64,000 nucleotides of DNA from Tubiluchus corallicola (lineage: Eukaryota; Priapulida; Priapulimorpha; Priapulimorphida; Tubiluchidae), in NCBI GenBank assembly GCA_030141605.1, contig JAQGDQ010002384.1:186001-250000 (forward strand), in the 5' to 3' direction. Below are positions 38,301 to 49,235 of the stretch, one piece after another. Numbering within the stretch: the stretch's first letter is position 1; each line of letters opens with the position of its first letter. The notes beneath the pieces are model-generated. The model saw nothing but the letters and a program-made list of their open reading frames with translations, did not search any database and had not been told where the DNA came from. The translations under genes were made by a program, and so were the position numbers.

Positions 38301-41300
38301 TTTGGCCAGAAATCTAAGCTCTCTAAAGCTAATACAGTAGGTGTCACTTAATAGACTCACTTTGGGACCGAAGTGTTTTTGTCCAATTAACCGACTGAAC
38401 CTATTAACCGATGGGTACAGTATTACTGGTATAGAAGTATGAGTCAACAGCTTACTATGCACTGCAAATGTTTTAATGAATTTTAATGGATCTGCTGTTG
38501 TATGATCACGCATAAATTTTCGAAAGAAATACTTAGTGTTTGGCGTGCTTAAACTGTTAGTGGTGCCCGTGTTTCCCCGCAAGTAGCTTCGTCGGTAGGT
38601 TCGCCTAAGCTCCTGCTTGCTATAATTGTGACATACTTACTGTACTGTGTAACTACGGCCAAATCACGTTGAAAACACCGGTTCTCATCTGATCACCGAA
38701 GTTAAGCAACATAGAGCCTGGTTAGTGCGCCTAGGAATACCAGGTGCTGTAGGCTTGCGGGATGCCCACACTGTATCTCGACACTAGGCAAGGAGCTGCA
38801 CAAGCAGCCAAAGACTAGAGGGCGGAGGAGGTCAAGTGACTCAATGGCCATGTGTAGAGGAGTAAACCTTCCAAATCAGGAGTGGAGCCCCGAAGGCGGA
38901 CCAGTGTGCAGTGTGCTCACTGACTCCGGCAGCTCCTGCAGCCAACTTGGTGCCAAACGTATCGCCCCGCTTTCCTTTGGACTACACCAGGGATGCCAGC
39001 AACTGTACTGTACCTGCATCCAGCAACATCTAACTGATAAGACATTCTGGCAAAAATAGTCAGAGCTTCAAAAACAAATCGCTAAGCAAGTGACTAAATG
39101 TTTAGCTTTCAAGAATTCTTGGGTAACCAGGTTAATTGCAGTGGCCAGGCGGGTCAAAGCAAACCATTAGGCTAGCATATTAGCATATGATAAACGTTCC
39201 TGCTTATAAACAAAACGGTACTTAACATGATTGTTTCTTATGTATATTATAGGACAAAAGCGAACTAAGATGATATAAAAGTCATAAAAGCTTATTAATC
39301 ATGGGAAAGTGTCTTATTGAATCATGTGAAGCAAAAATATTGATTCAATTATGCAGAGTTATTTAAGTCAATTACCGACAGTATTTATGTACATTTCAAT
39401 AGAAGTGGCCCGTACCAGGCGTTTTTGAGTCAATTAATTGATTGAGTCTATTAACCGTGAGTCAATTAAGTGCACCTACTGTATCAATTTAATAACCCGC
39501 GCCTACAAAGTTATTAAAACAGAAAAGAAATATTAGCAAACTAATCAACTAAGGTGTTTACCGGACAAGTGCAATACATTCATTGCATGGAATAAAGTTA
39601 CATCTCTAGAAGCAGCAGCCGCGCTCATGTGCAGACTCGGCTGTTTGACCGTACTAGAACAATCTAAAGCACGAGCAAATGTTCCCACTGACCGAGCAAT
39701 GACCATAAACTGGTCAATTTGAATATCAGATAATGGATTCTCTGGCGTGTAAATAAGACTTTCCAGTTCAGACACAACACGATTGTCAGATTCACCTAAA
39801 AACAGACAAACACATTAGTACAGCAAGTCTTCACTTAACGACGCTAATGCACTCCAGCAAAATGTGACATTAAGCGAAACGTCGTTAAACGAAACCAAGA
39901 CTTCCATGGAAAGTAATGTAAAAGAATTGAGATACGTTCCAGAAGCAAAAATCGATGCTGCTTAAATTGTATACATCAAATGTTTTATGAGTTTTATTCA
40001 TATTTCTACTGATTAATTGCCAGAAACCATCTATCTTTCTTACCAAAATCTAGCTAGACTGGATATGGGTCTATTGAAACCTGTATACAGACAGTTCACA
40101 TTTAAACAATGCAAAGAGAAGGCCTAGCCCTGCATGAAGCCATCTTGAGGCAATTTCAGGAAGTATTAATCTGGTTGTTATAGCAACAAGTTGCACACAA
40201 AATTCCTTGGCATCAAGTTTAAACTCAGGTGTCTGGAGACTGGATCGGCAAATAGATCTTCATACAAGCGGCTAGAATTTAGTACGCAGATAGTTGGGAA
40301 CCAAAAGCATTATAATAATTACACTGTTTGGGTTACTAATGTGCTTTTAGAACAAAATTATGCAATTTGCATGGCTTTTATACTCCAAATTAGGCAAAAA
40401 AAAGTTGTTGATAAAAAATGGTTGTCAGCAACTTAAAAAATCGTCTTTAAAACGAAACGTGTGTCGTTAAGTGAGAAAATGGTGTCAAATGTTCAGCGGT
40501 GTTAAAACGAAACGTTGTTAAACGGGGAGTCGTTAAGCAAGGACTTGCTGTAAATGAGAACTGAAAAGATATGGCTTCAGAATAACAAGAAAGCTCTGAG
40601 GGCATTGTGTTCCGTGCAGATTGATTTGTGACATTTTGTTGCTATTTTCTCCCTTTCAAGTGCAAAAAGGAAAAGCTGACTAAATCACTGCACACGAAGC
40701 CATATCATAGTGCGATATCACGAACATTTCAGTGTTTTCTGAACTTAATCATGCGCTGAGTTGTCTGTATTTTTCAGATTAATGCAAATATATGTCATGT
40801 AAGCGAAGATCTTGGATAATCTATGACTTCATGCACCATTTTAATTCCTTTCTTTTTGCATTCAGTTGTCTCTGAAGTTTATACACTTGTCAAAGGCTCA
40901 CTAAAACAATCTAGTAGAAAAAGCCTTCTGACTGCTTTTTTGCACTTTTTTTCTGAACTTTTTTAGTAAAAAACAGATCTGGCAATTGATAAGCGCACAA
41001 AAGCAGATGAGTCAAAATATTTTAGAGTGAAGACAATGTTGCGAGGTGCAACAAACATAAAACATATTGCAATAAAACATCTCAGAAATGTGTTCAATAC
41101 CGATATTACGATTCTTGTTTTTAGGCTGGTAAATTATAAGAAATATTTACATCAATTGCAAAACACACATTGCTTGAATGTAACAACTGAAAAGCTTATT
41201 CTCACAAAAAGTAATTTATGTAACATTAAATTACCTTCTCCAAGAAGGTTTTGTATCTCAGCTTGGAAGTTGCTCCCAACACGTATTTCTCCTTTATCAG

Positions 41301-43898
41301 CTAGCAAAGTTTTCTGCGTCGGATCATAGACTAATGAGTAGAAGAAAGCATCATCTCTGTCTAAGTAGCTGTTCAACGATTCAGTCTCATTTAGTAAGGC
41401 AACCGAGCATTTACCTCTGATATGTGTGGCAGGGAGTGTTTCAACCTAAATACAAAATAAATTGTGATAAGCACAGTTTAGATTGTTGTAACTTGAGCTT
41501 GTTAACGAAGTTATATTGAAGTTCATTTCTGAACAAATTCTGAAAGTAAGCAATTAATCAAGTTAAGCATTTTATCATTACTAGGGTTCAATCAAAAAAT
41601 GCTTCTTAATAGTGTTTCCATGGGTACAATGCACCCAAGTAATTCATCACATTGTTTACTACCAGTGCCTGATAGTTCTACCCAATTCACACAATGAAAA
41701 TGCAAACGTTATTGTTAAGACGATATTGATCATTTAAGAATTTAAAATATAAAGGCCACCTTCTGCTGCACACTTCTGCAGTAACAGACAATTAACTGCT
41801 GCCTTGGCAGTGCCCAAGGCTAACAGCCAGATGACAGATGACGCCACTTTTGACATAGAGGTGACTTACAAAAAACAATTCATTACGATGAGGCTAACTA
41901 TCCAAATAAAACTATTTATTAAAGGAAAAGCTGATGATTGTTTAGACTCAATCTCATTTTAATTTACTGTCCAAAATATAAATTTTCTTGCCAATGAAAG
42001 TTAGCAATTGTCTCTTATATTTGAATAATAAGCTTAGAAAGTTAATTAATGGCAACCAAACACAACTATTGCTTACGTCAGAAACTAATCACAGTTTGGG
42101 CAATGGCAGGTATCTTCCCTTGCGTGTCAAGCACATTTACAGTGTTATAGTACTGCGATGTCACGAAAATGGGCTCTATGTCATATGACGTCAGAAACTA
42201 ACACTGCAGTTCATGATCATGGTTGTCACGGTAACGCCTTCTATTTGGCGGTCACATGCATGTGACAAAAAGGCGCTGTTGCCAATCTTAGTAGATTCAC
42301 TGAGCCGTGCATAGCTTTGAAAGTTTAACAAAATTTGAGTATCCAAGGCAATTATTATTTAATCTCAGCTTTGATTTAAGAAAAGCTATTATAGTTTTCA
42401 ATATTTTAGAGCACACTTTATTCTGAACTAATGTTTACCCAATCGTCCGGTTTTCCTTTAACAATTAAAAACCTATTTCACATCACTAACAATGATATGA
42501 ATACTCGGATTTTTTAGTTTAACAACACACAAAAAGGATAATATTGATTATTTCATTCCCCTAGCCTCTACAAGTATTAATAGACCTCAGCACAGTACCT
42601 AGGCTGACATATCTGACTCACTGATAAAAGCGTGTAATTAAGTAGTTCAGGAGTCTGACAGAATAAAACAGCCAAATATGGCATGAAGCAAAACATTAAC
42701 TTTCGTGAGTTTCAGCTCACGAGTTGTCCCTCAGCATGCAATAAATGAATGCTTGTTGTTAATGTAACAGTGCAGTTAGTTGACATATACCAACGTTGCT
42801 TTTATTTTAATAATATAAATGACTTTAATTTCTTCACTGCTGTTGTATCTTAACAATTGTGCACCCAGGTACCCGACAATAATAATAATAATAATAATAA
42901 TAATAGTAATTTTATCTTCCTCCATAAATATACAATGATTTGACAATAAAATACACAAAAATACAAACGAACATAGGAAAAAGGGTGGCGAAAAACCAAA
43001 GGTTATCGAGTCAACCACCCTTCTCAAAGGACAGTAAACAAAAGGATGCTAATGACACTAGACACAACTATATTAAAAAATACATAAACGTGCAGAAATA
43101 CAAAAACAAAAATACAACAGCAAAAAAAATCAAAAACCAAAAACCATGACAAATTTGCAAACTACTAAGCAACTCATAGAAAGTGAGTTTGCACCTTATA
43201 AAAAATGTTTTTTATAAGGTGTAAGGAAAATGGTATCGGTGTTAGATTTCTTCTGCACTTGTAAACACTACTTCCTAATATTACATTTTGATACTAAGAC
43301 CTTACACAAAGTTAATTCCTGAGAAATTATGAACAGATTCAGTAAAACTAAGTGGTTGGAACAAACCTGTAAACATGAAAACTGTGAAAGCATTAAAAAT
43401 AGATAAAACTGTTTTGATAAAAATGCTAATCTACTACTATAACACATCTTAACTGCATAAATAATAAATACACAGCTAAATAATAAAAAAATTGACAATT
43501 GCTTACCTGTCGGGAAAGAAAAAGTTCGCGATGCCGCAACTGATGGCTCTGTTTTTCAGACAGTTTATCATCATGCTCTTCTTCAAGAGCACTCTGATGT
43601 TTATCTGCCAGCATAAGCAGGCCTCCGGATATGTCCCGACGTCGATAAAAGCACATAACTTTAGCTTCAACATTTCCTGCAAAAACAGGTTGAGTAGCCA
43701 GTATAGCAACAATAACTTGGGCATATTTTCTACGTGCTTATCAGTGTGCAAGGATACATGCAGGAAATATTTTAAAAAAGTGTTCTACTTGCCCGTTTGT
43801 GTTTTATTAAGTTCTTCTATTCTGCGAATGAGGAATGGCGATGTTGAGGACGTCTCGAAGAAAACGTAATCGCCGACTCGATACATGTTTGCTGCCAT
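29306..43898 (-). CDS. MTA: Metastasis-associated (MTA) family NuRD subunit, 12 exons, complete
   Basis: MTA proteins scaffold the nuclear NuRD deacetylase-remodelling complex. Exons, 5' to 3' on the minus strand: 43898-43793, 43676-43507, 41445-41235, 39795-39562, 37855-37666, 37008-36805, 36025-35868, 34810-34535, 32996-32826, 32347-32204, 29793-29565, 29426-29306. All phases match, giving 737 aa (human MTA1 is about 715). Domains: BAH about 1-148 (starts [15 protein letters not shown]), ELM2 about 150-245 ([14 protein letters not shown]), SANT about 264-316 ([14 protein letters not shown]). The GATA finger is C361-x2-C364-x17-C382-x2-C385. A C2H2 finger follows at C421/C426/H439/H444. The C-terminal segment has [15 protein letters not shown] and [20 protein letters not shown], ending VVILD. 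The first intron uses a GC donor. The start matches the family N-terminus exactly. Introns hold several MITEs, listed separately. Confidence 0.96.
34304..34387. repeat. 42-bp direct duplication in MTA intron 8
   Basis: GAAATGGCTTCACTCTACC begins at 34,304 and again at 34,346. The two 42-bp copies look identical. It is 148 bp from exon 8, downstream of its donor, and does not touch the splice site. Confidence 0.95.
35192..35654. mobile_element. hAT-like MITE, 463 bp, in MTA intron 7
   Basis: The left end is CAGGGTTCCTACAG and the reverse complement of the right end is CAGGTTCCCACGGTCAGG. Both then run into sequence rich in TTTTCCATGACTTTCC-type motifs. CAGGGTTCCCACG ends with internal 'tcatggaaa' motifs are, as I recall, widespread among animal hAT MITEs. 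AGTGGA flanks both ends (35,186-35,191 and 35,655-35,660), six matching bases where eight are usual. No transposase. Confidence 0.85.
36245..36780 (-). mobile_element. LINE 3' end in MTA intron 6
   Basis: The minus-strand frame gives [19 protein letters not shown], then [20 protein letters not shown], a variant of the LINE C-terminal W-N-x-I-P ... FKKSL signature. After the TAA comes about 350 bp of 3' UTR-like DNA ending in an AAATAAATAAA-type tail at about 36,250. It is in the same orientation as MTA. Only the C-terminal part of ORF2 remains. Confidence 0.6.
38335..39481. mobile_element. pogo/Tigger-like element, 1.15 kb, in MTA intron 4
   Basis: Flanked by TA on both sides. The left end is CAGTAGGTGTCACTTAATAG. 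The reverse complement of the right end is CAGTAGGTGCACTTAATTG, followed on both sides by GACTCAC and AATTAAC/AATTAAT tracts. TA target sites and CAGT ends are characteristic of pogo/Tigger elements in the Tc1-mariner superfamily. No transposase frame was recognised. It contains a broken 5S rRNA copy and GC-richer DNA, and makes up two thirds of the intron. Confidence 0.85.
38651..38756 (+). pseudogene. 5S rRNA-derived sequence with internal deletion
   Basis: The sequence follows eukaryotic 5S rRNA from CTACGGCC through ATCACGTTGAAAACACCGG, GATCACCGAAGTTAAGCAAC and CCTGGTTAGT to GGAATACCAGGTGCTGTAGG. About 14 nt are missing between GGTTAGT and GGAATACC, giving about 106 nt instead of 120. The lost part falls in box C of the internal promoter. 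Several other substitutions are present (for example CATAGAGCC for CGTCGGGCC). It is therefore not a working gene. It could be a 5S pseudogene or the head of a 5S-derived (SINE3-type) retroposon. Confidence 0.9.
39821..40550. mobile_element. pogo/Tigger-like MITE, 730 bp, in MTA intron 3
   Basis: Flanked by TA on both sides. The left end is CAGCAAGTCTTCACTTAACG. The reverse complement of the right end is CAGCAAGTCCTTGCTTAACG. GTTAAACGAAAC/AACGAAACG motifs recur inside both ends as subterminal repeats. No transposase. Its left end lies only 25 bp from exon 4 of MTA, so it occupies the region where the branch point of that intron would be expected. A shorter relative starts at 47,636. Confidence 0.9.
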
Positions 43899-44707
43899 GT
43901 TGCTTGTTGTTCACGAGCTGCAATAACATTCAACATAGGTGTAGTAGCAGCCTGAGTAATAGCCTAATATGTCGTTCGAGAAACCCAGTGAAATGATTTG
44001 CTTAACCTATAGTTGAATTTCATTTTGGGAAAGAAGACAAAGCTCAGCAAAGTAATCACTTATAATGCACTGATTTATAAAACTAAAATTTTCAAATTTT
44101 TCTTTTTCAATTTTATTTTAAAGTATTGCCTATATTATGACAGATCATAAGCTATTGCTGAACTGCACGTAATACATAGGAAAGATTTATGCAGAAGTGA
44201 AAAGCGGATACGAAGCAAACTTAAAACAGAAAATGATCAGTGAAGTGACATATAGCAGGCCAGCACGACCCATCATTGGTGCAAGTTCGATGAAAGCCAA
44301 CGATGCTGAAGGACTCGTCTCCAGTAATCTCACCGTTCATAGTCAGCTTTTATGTTCATGTAAATTATTTCATTTTAATGTGCGAATAAAAAATTGAATT
44401 GAATTGTACAATAGGAGTAGCTTAACCAACGATGAATTACGGATGTGGAAAAGTTACAAGTGAGAACATTAATATTATAGACGCAAATTAAATGAAATTA
44501 AAATGCATAACAATATGGTTACCAGCGTGTAATTAAGTGTAGCTTTTCCTCTTACAAATAAGGAAAATGCAAATAAAATCGCAGTCTCACAAAAACTTTT
44601 TGTTAACACATTTCTTTATGAAAATTCTATATTAAGAAACAAGAGAACATTCAAAAAAACTGTTCACTTATTGAAGCCGAAGCGCATTGTGGGAATTTGT
44701 TTACAAG
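43899..44707. promoter_or_regulatory. Shared upstream region of divergent MTA and SRPBCC genes
   Basis: Start codons of the two genes are about 810 bp apart and point away from each other, so this interval must hold both 5' UTRs and promoters or a bidirectional promoter (inference). No TATA box stands out. Near 44,385 GCGAATAAAAAATTGAATTG looks like a retroelement 3' end, with a 66-aa plus-strand frame before it that I cannot assign. Confidence 0.4.
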
Positions 44708-47205
44708 ATGGAGTAAGCGGTTACTATGTTTTTATCTCATCTATCCTGTTATAGATTTTTATTTTATAGCAAATAAATTGCATGACAGTTTGTTACTTTT
44801 TACACGTTTTATTGTTGCATGACCGTCAGTTTGTTATGAGCAACATTTTAAGAGTAAACAGACTGATTCGAATACACTTACTATGACCTACAATACTGGT
44901 TTTGCTTTGGCTTGGAGTAGTACCGTACAATCGTAGCAGCAGTAATACTGCAAGCGTAAAGCCCTGAGCTTGTGTGTGACACTAATAAGTATTTTATTTA
45001 ATAATTGCACAACTTATTGTAGTTCAGTAGATGACTCTGGGTTAGGAGATCAGCTAAAAATTGTAAAGAATAATTGTCGTGGAAGCGCATGTGGTGATGC
45101 AGAGAATATCCACAAAACTGAAAACATGGTTGCTGTTGAGGAAAAAAATGATAACTGCGGAAAGCATTTCGAAAGCAAGAACAGTGAAGAGAAGAAAACC
45201 AGTGACATAAAAAGTCAACCAAAAGCAGAGAATATGAATGATGAAGAAGAGCATAAGAAGTCAAAAGTGGAACCAAAAGATTGTGAGGATACAAAATCAG
45301 ACAACTTGAAAGAAGCCACTGAGAATGACGAAGTACTATACGAAACGGCTGATGACAACGAAGTGCATTTGAAAAAATCATGGAAGGAGGGATACTTGTA
45401 TGTAATTTGCAGCTAAATTTCAGATAATGAAAATTTGTATACACCTTATATTTTATATAAACATTCACTTTCTTCATTTAGAAATTAGGGTTTTAATCAA
45501 TATGCATATGTGGCTGCACTTTTTTTAAAGTCTACGTAGAACTCTGTCTTACCTTAACTTGAGTTGCCTGTGATATTCATTAACGTCCACAAATCAGTGA
45601 AGTCACTCCAGTACTTTTTTATTGTGGTATCGAGTAACAGCACTTGTTTATTTTTACACACTACAAGAACTTCTGAACTAGTCAGTCCAGTTTGTACGGA
45701 CCTGTCAGCCTCAAGATGCAGCAAATCTGGATATTTCTCAAAGGGTTAAAAAGCCTGTATGTTTCTTAAAAAAGCCCGGACTCTTTGTACTCCAGATTTT
45801 TTTGACATCCACTTGTTAAAAAAGTGAAGCTACCACATCATAGATTATATTTAAGATCAATAATAACTTGGCCATTCCAAAATTTTTGAATCATAATATC
45901 CTGTTCAAAAAAATTGACTGGGCACTGATTGCAATAAAATGAGACAGTTTTTGGGTTCTTTTCATTGTGAAATGAGCTTATTTAAGTTATTACAGGCTGC
46001 TCAGATGTGGCGGCATTCTAAACTACTTTGTGAAAGAAAAATTTGGTATTTTTTAGTTTTAATTAGTATAGCTGGTGGCCAAATTCTGCATAATGTGTAC
46101 TGCATTTTTCTTTATTTTTTGATAATAGGTATTATATTAATTGTTTCAATGCAGCAGAGAAATTAGCTAAAACTTCATAGCGTAGTGCTGTGTATTTTGT
46201 TTAGCATGGACCAGTTTTCGCAAATTTTAATTTTTGCCTGTCAATTATCATTAAAAACAAAACTTAGTGGAATTTGCAGGGCTTGAAAAGATCTACAAAA
46301 TGGTATAAAGTTTGTATGTTTAGCGCATTTTCAAAAAAAGTACAGTCAAAGAGTGGACATTTTTGCATAGTTACTAATGCCATATTTAATCAAGGTTGGT
46401 TTCACTACATTATGTGAAAAATTTGTGACTATTTTATAAACTGCAGCTCTAGACTCCTATGTAGAGCTTTTTGTATACTTGACGAGAACTTTCGACCAAG
46501 TAAACAACTGATACCTTTTCAGAAAAATGCCAAGTTGGAAGTTTGTTGTTCCCAGCTGTATTATTGTTGCTGTCATGGCCGTCCTCGCACAAATCGAGTT
46601 TCCAACACAACTAATCCTGCTGGAAAAAACAGTAGCACTACCTGCAACTATTGATGAGGTATTTAACATGGTTTCCGATCTTGAAAAGTTGCCTGAGGTT
46701 TGTATCAATCTGTTAACTTTGTCAATCTGAAATAAACGTTTATTAATCGTAAAGGAGTTAATCAATTTACAAACATTACATTGCTTTATCTTGTATATGC
46801 CAAGCTGTTTGTTTTTGTGAACTCTCTTTCTAATGTCATGGTCTAGTTTTTATAAAAGGTTTAAGGTTTACATTAATGCTCTTGATAATAAAAAGCTCTA
46901 TGAAACTACTTATACTGGTAGCATAGTTCTAATGGAATATCATAGACTTTAAGGATTATCATAGACTCACTGATTGTTTGTTTAAAAGCTACTGTAATGC
47001 TTGTATCACGCAAGACTCTTGCATTATTTGAGTGTAACATTTACAATAACACCTGCGTCATGTTGAATATTTTATTCTTCCGGTGGCTGCCACATTTACG
47101 ACCTTACAGATTTTTTGTGGCAGTCTCCTTGACATGTCGTTACATTGTATACGTAATATTTTACATCGAATATTGTAAAAATAAATTGTCTACTATTACT
47201 ACTAT

Positions 47206-47292
<87 letters not shown>

Positions 47293-49235
47293 CACTACCA
47301 CTACCACTACCACTACCACTACTACTAATGTGATGTAGAATTACTTATATAACCACTTTCCAAGAAACTGACAGTTTAATGTGCTATATTTCTATTTTAG
47401 TGGATGCCTGAAGCTGGAATGGTAATAGCGCAAGATAGCCTACCCATAGGCAAAGAAAAAACGTATAGTATCATTACTTCGGCACCAATCGGACGTACGT
47501 TGTGATTGTTTGCATTAAATTTTCATGGGTCACTTGACCACTTTTTAGTTTATTTTCATATATTCACTAATAGTAGTTACATAACTCTTTTCAGCAAGGT
47601 GTTAAAATTTAGTATGACATTTTCTCATTGAAATATAGCAAGTCCTCACTTAACATCAGGAATTGATTTAGTAAAGTATATAGTATCAACAAAATTGTTG
47701 TCAAGTGAAGCCATACTGTCAGGGGAATTAGTATTAATACATGGAAGATTGGATGTGTATAAGTCTTGATAGTTTGTGAGCTTCATTACTTACATTTACA
47801 CAGACTATTTCTGGAATACTAATTGCAGTAACTGGCGATTACCCCATTTGAATAAAATTTGGGTTATTTTGTGGCAGTTTCTTGTAGCGCAGTGTAATAA
47901 ATTATTGACTTGAATTTCAAGAATAGTTTATAATTTAGGTATTACTGTTGTAGATTCCTTTGTTGTGCACTGTTCACTTATGATGTTTTATCTTTTCCTC
48001 AGCCTAAAATGCAAACAAGATGACTGTAGCCTATACATATACCCTAAAAGGCAATGCCTTCTTTATGCGACAGTTTCATCATGCATCATCATATCATTTG
48101 TAAGAGGGGGGGGAAGCATCCGCCGCCCTCCCAGAAGAGAACTCCCAAGTACAGAACATTTGTAGTTCCTAGTCACATGAAAAACCAAATTAGGTGCACT
48201 CTGCAAGCAGCTAGATTTTAACTGTGTTCCCCTGCATGATTTTGCATTTTAGCTGATTGAGTTTGCCAAAAGTATCTTGGCACTCTAAGTAACAAAGCTG
48301 GCAGCCAAGTGTGTTGCGTGAATCAGCAACCAACAGTTCGCATGCTTAAACAGTATTTCTGTTATTAGAACATCAAAACCTAAGATGATAATTTTAATCC
48401 CTAGATGTTTCTTTGTAAGTGTAAATATGTGCTGTGCCTCGAGTTCTTTTCTAAGTAGTGTGAAATGGGAATTACTTGCTATTCAAACTGAGGATTTTCC
48501 TTTGTTAAAACCAAATTACAACCATCGAATTTTCAAGAACTTGAGTCTGAAATTATTAACTATATGTTTTTTTAATGCAGCTGGTTTTCGTTCCTATGCA
48601 AAAATCAGAAAGTTTAAAGCACTTGAGCATATCGAGTACGTTATAGAGTCACTGATTTTTCCTCGTCGAATCACTTTTGATTTCAACACTGAAAAAGATT
48701 CAACCCTTAAAAGAAACCTGACCCGATTAACAGTAAAGATGGATGTCGGAAAGATGAGCTATCTTTATCGGGTGAGTGTACGCATTGATGGTACATGTTA
48801 GTAGTTTTCCTTTCGTCTCCTAGAATTATATTTTTTTATGTTTTAATGCAGTTGCCACTCTACAAGCCAAGATCCTGGACTCACCTGCTGTGCTGATGGT
48901 TGTGGCTGGACTGAAACATAGCTCATTGTCTAGGATAATCTTCTGATGTGAGACACTAAAGTGGCAAATGTATCTTTTCTCAGATTCACCTACAATCTTC
49001 TTTAAACTGCCAGCATTCTAAAGACTGATGACAATGTGGCAAGTTAAACTTCCCAGAAGCTGTATTCTAGTGATCACCCAGCCATTTGCTAACCAGGTCT
49101 AGCAGTACTTACCTTGCAATCGTTGTATTAATTTTGCAACTTTTTTTATAGTACACTATTCATCCCTGCCTGTCATTTGTTGCTGGTAATTCAGTGCGTA
49201 ATGGATTATTCCGATTACTGTGGACATTTCAATGA
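44708..49235 (+). CDS. Predicted membrane-anchored SRPBCC (START/polyketide-cyclase-like) protein, 6 exons
   Basis: Exons: 44708-44712, 45023-45397, 46523-46697, 47401-47494, 48581-48771, 49152-49235. All junctions have GT donors and AG acceptors, and the frame stays open for 307 aa. Residues about 1-126 are acidic and lysine-rich, probably disordered. Residues 134-153 (FVVPSCIIVAVMAVLAQIEF) form one membrane segment. Residues about 155-307 look like an SRPBCC fold: EKTVALPATIDEVFNMVSD is its typical first strand and helix, WMPEAG its loop, and RNGLFRLLWTF its last helix. SRPBCC domains bind hydrophobic ligands in a deep pocket, and no ligand can be named here. The five-base coding part of exon 1 (ATGGA) is the weakest point. 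Translation could instead start at Met129 (46,527), just before the membrane segment. Confidence 0.72.
47191..47330. repeat. (ACT)n/(ACC)n microsatellite after a retroelement-like tail
   Basis: TTGTAAAAATAAATTGTC at about 47,173-47,190 runs directly into ACT units, later ACTACC. It lies in intron 3 of the SRPBCC gene. Together with the starts at 1 and 24,915 it fits a pattern of retroelement tails seeding trinucleotide arrays. Confidence 0.9.
47636..47730. mobile_element. Single-ended pogo/Tigger-like MITE fragment
   Basis: TAGCAAGTCCTCACTTAACA, preceded by TA, matches the terminal repeat of the 39,821-40,550 element. No matching right end was found downstream. The extent is approximate. It lies in intron 4 of the SRPBCC gene. 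Confidence 0.6.

Noticed and set aside
38651-38756. Functional 5S rRNA gene
   Set aside because: About 14 nt missing in the box C region, plus several substitutions in conserved positions.
44998-45477. 159-aa minus-strand open frame
   Set aside because: Shadow of the acidic exon 2 of the SRPBCC gene, which joins in frame with five other exons on the plus strand.
46997-47338. 113-aa frame with a poly-threonine tail
   Set aside because: The tail is the ACT microsatellite inside intron 3 of the SRPBCC gene. The upstream part matches nothing.
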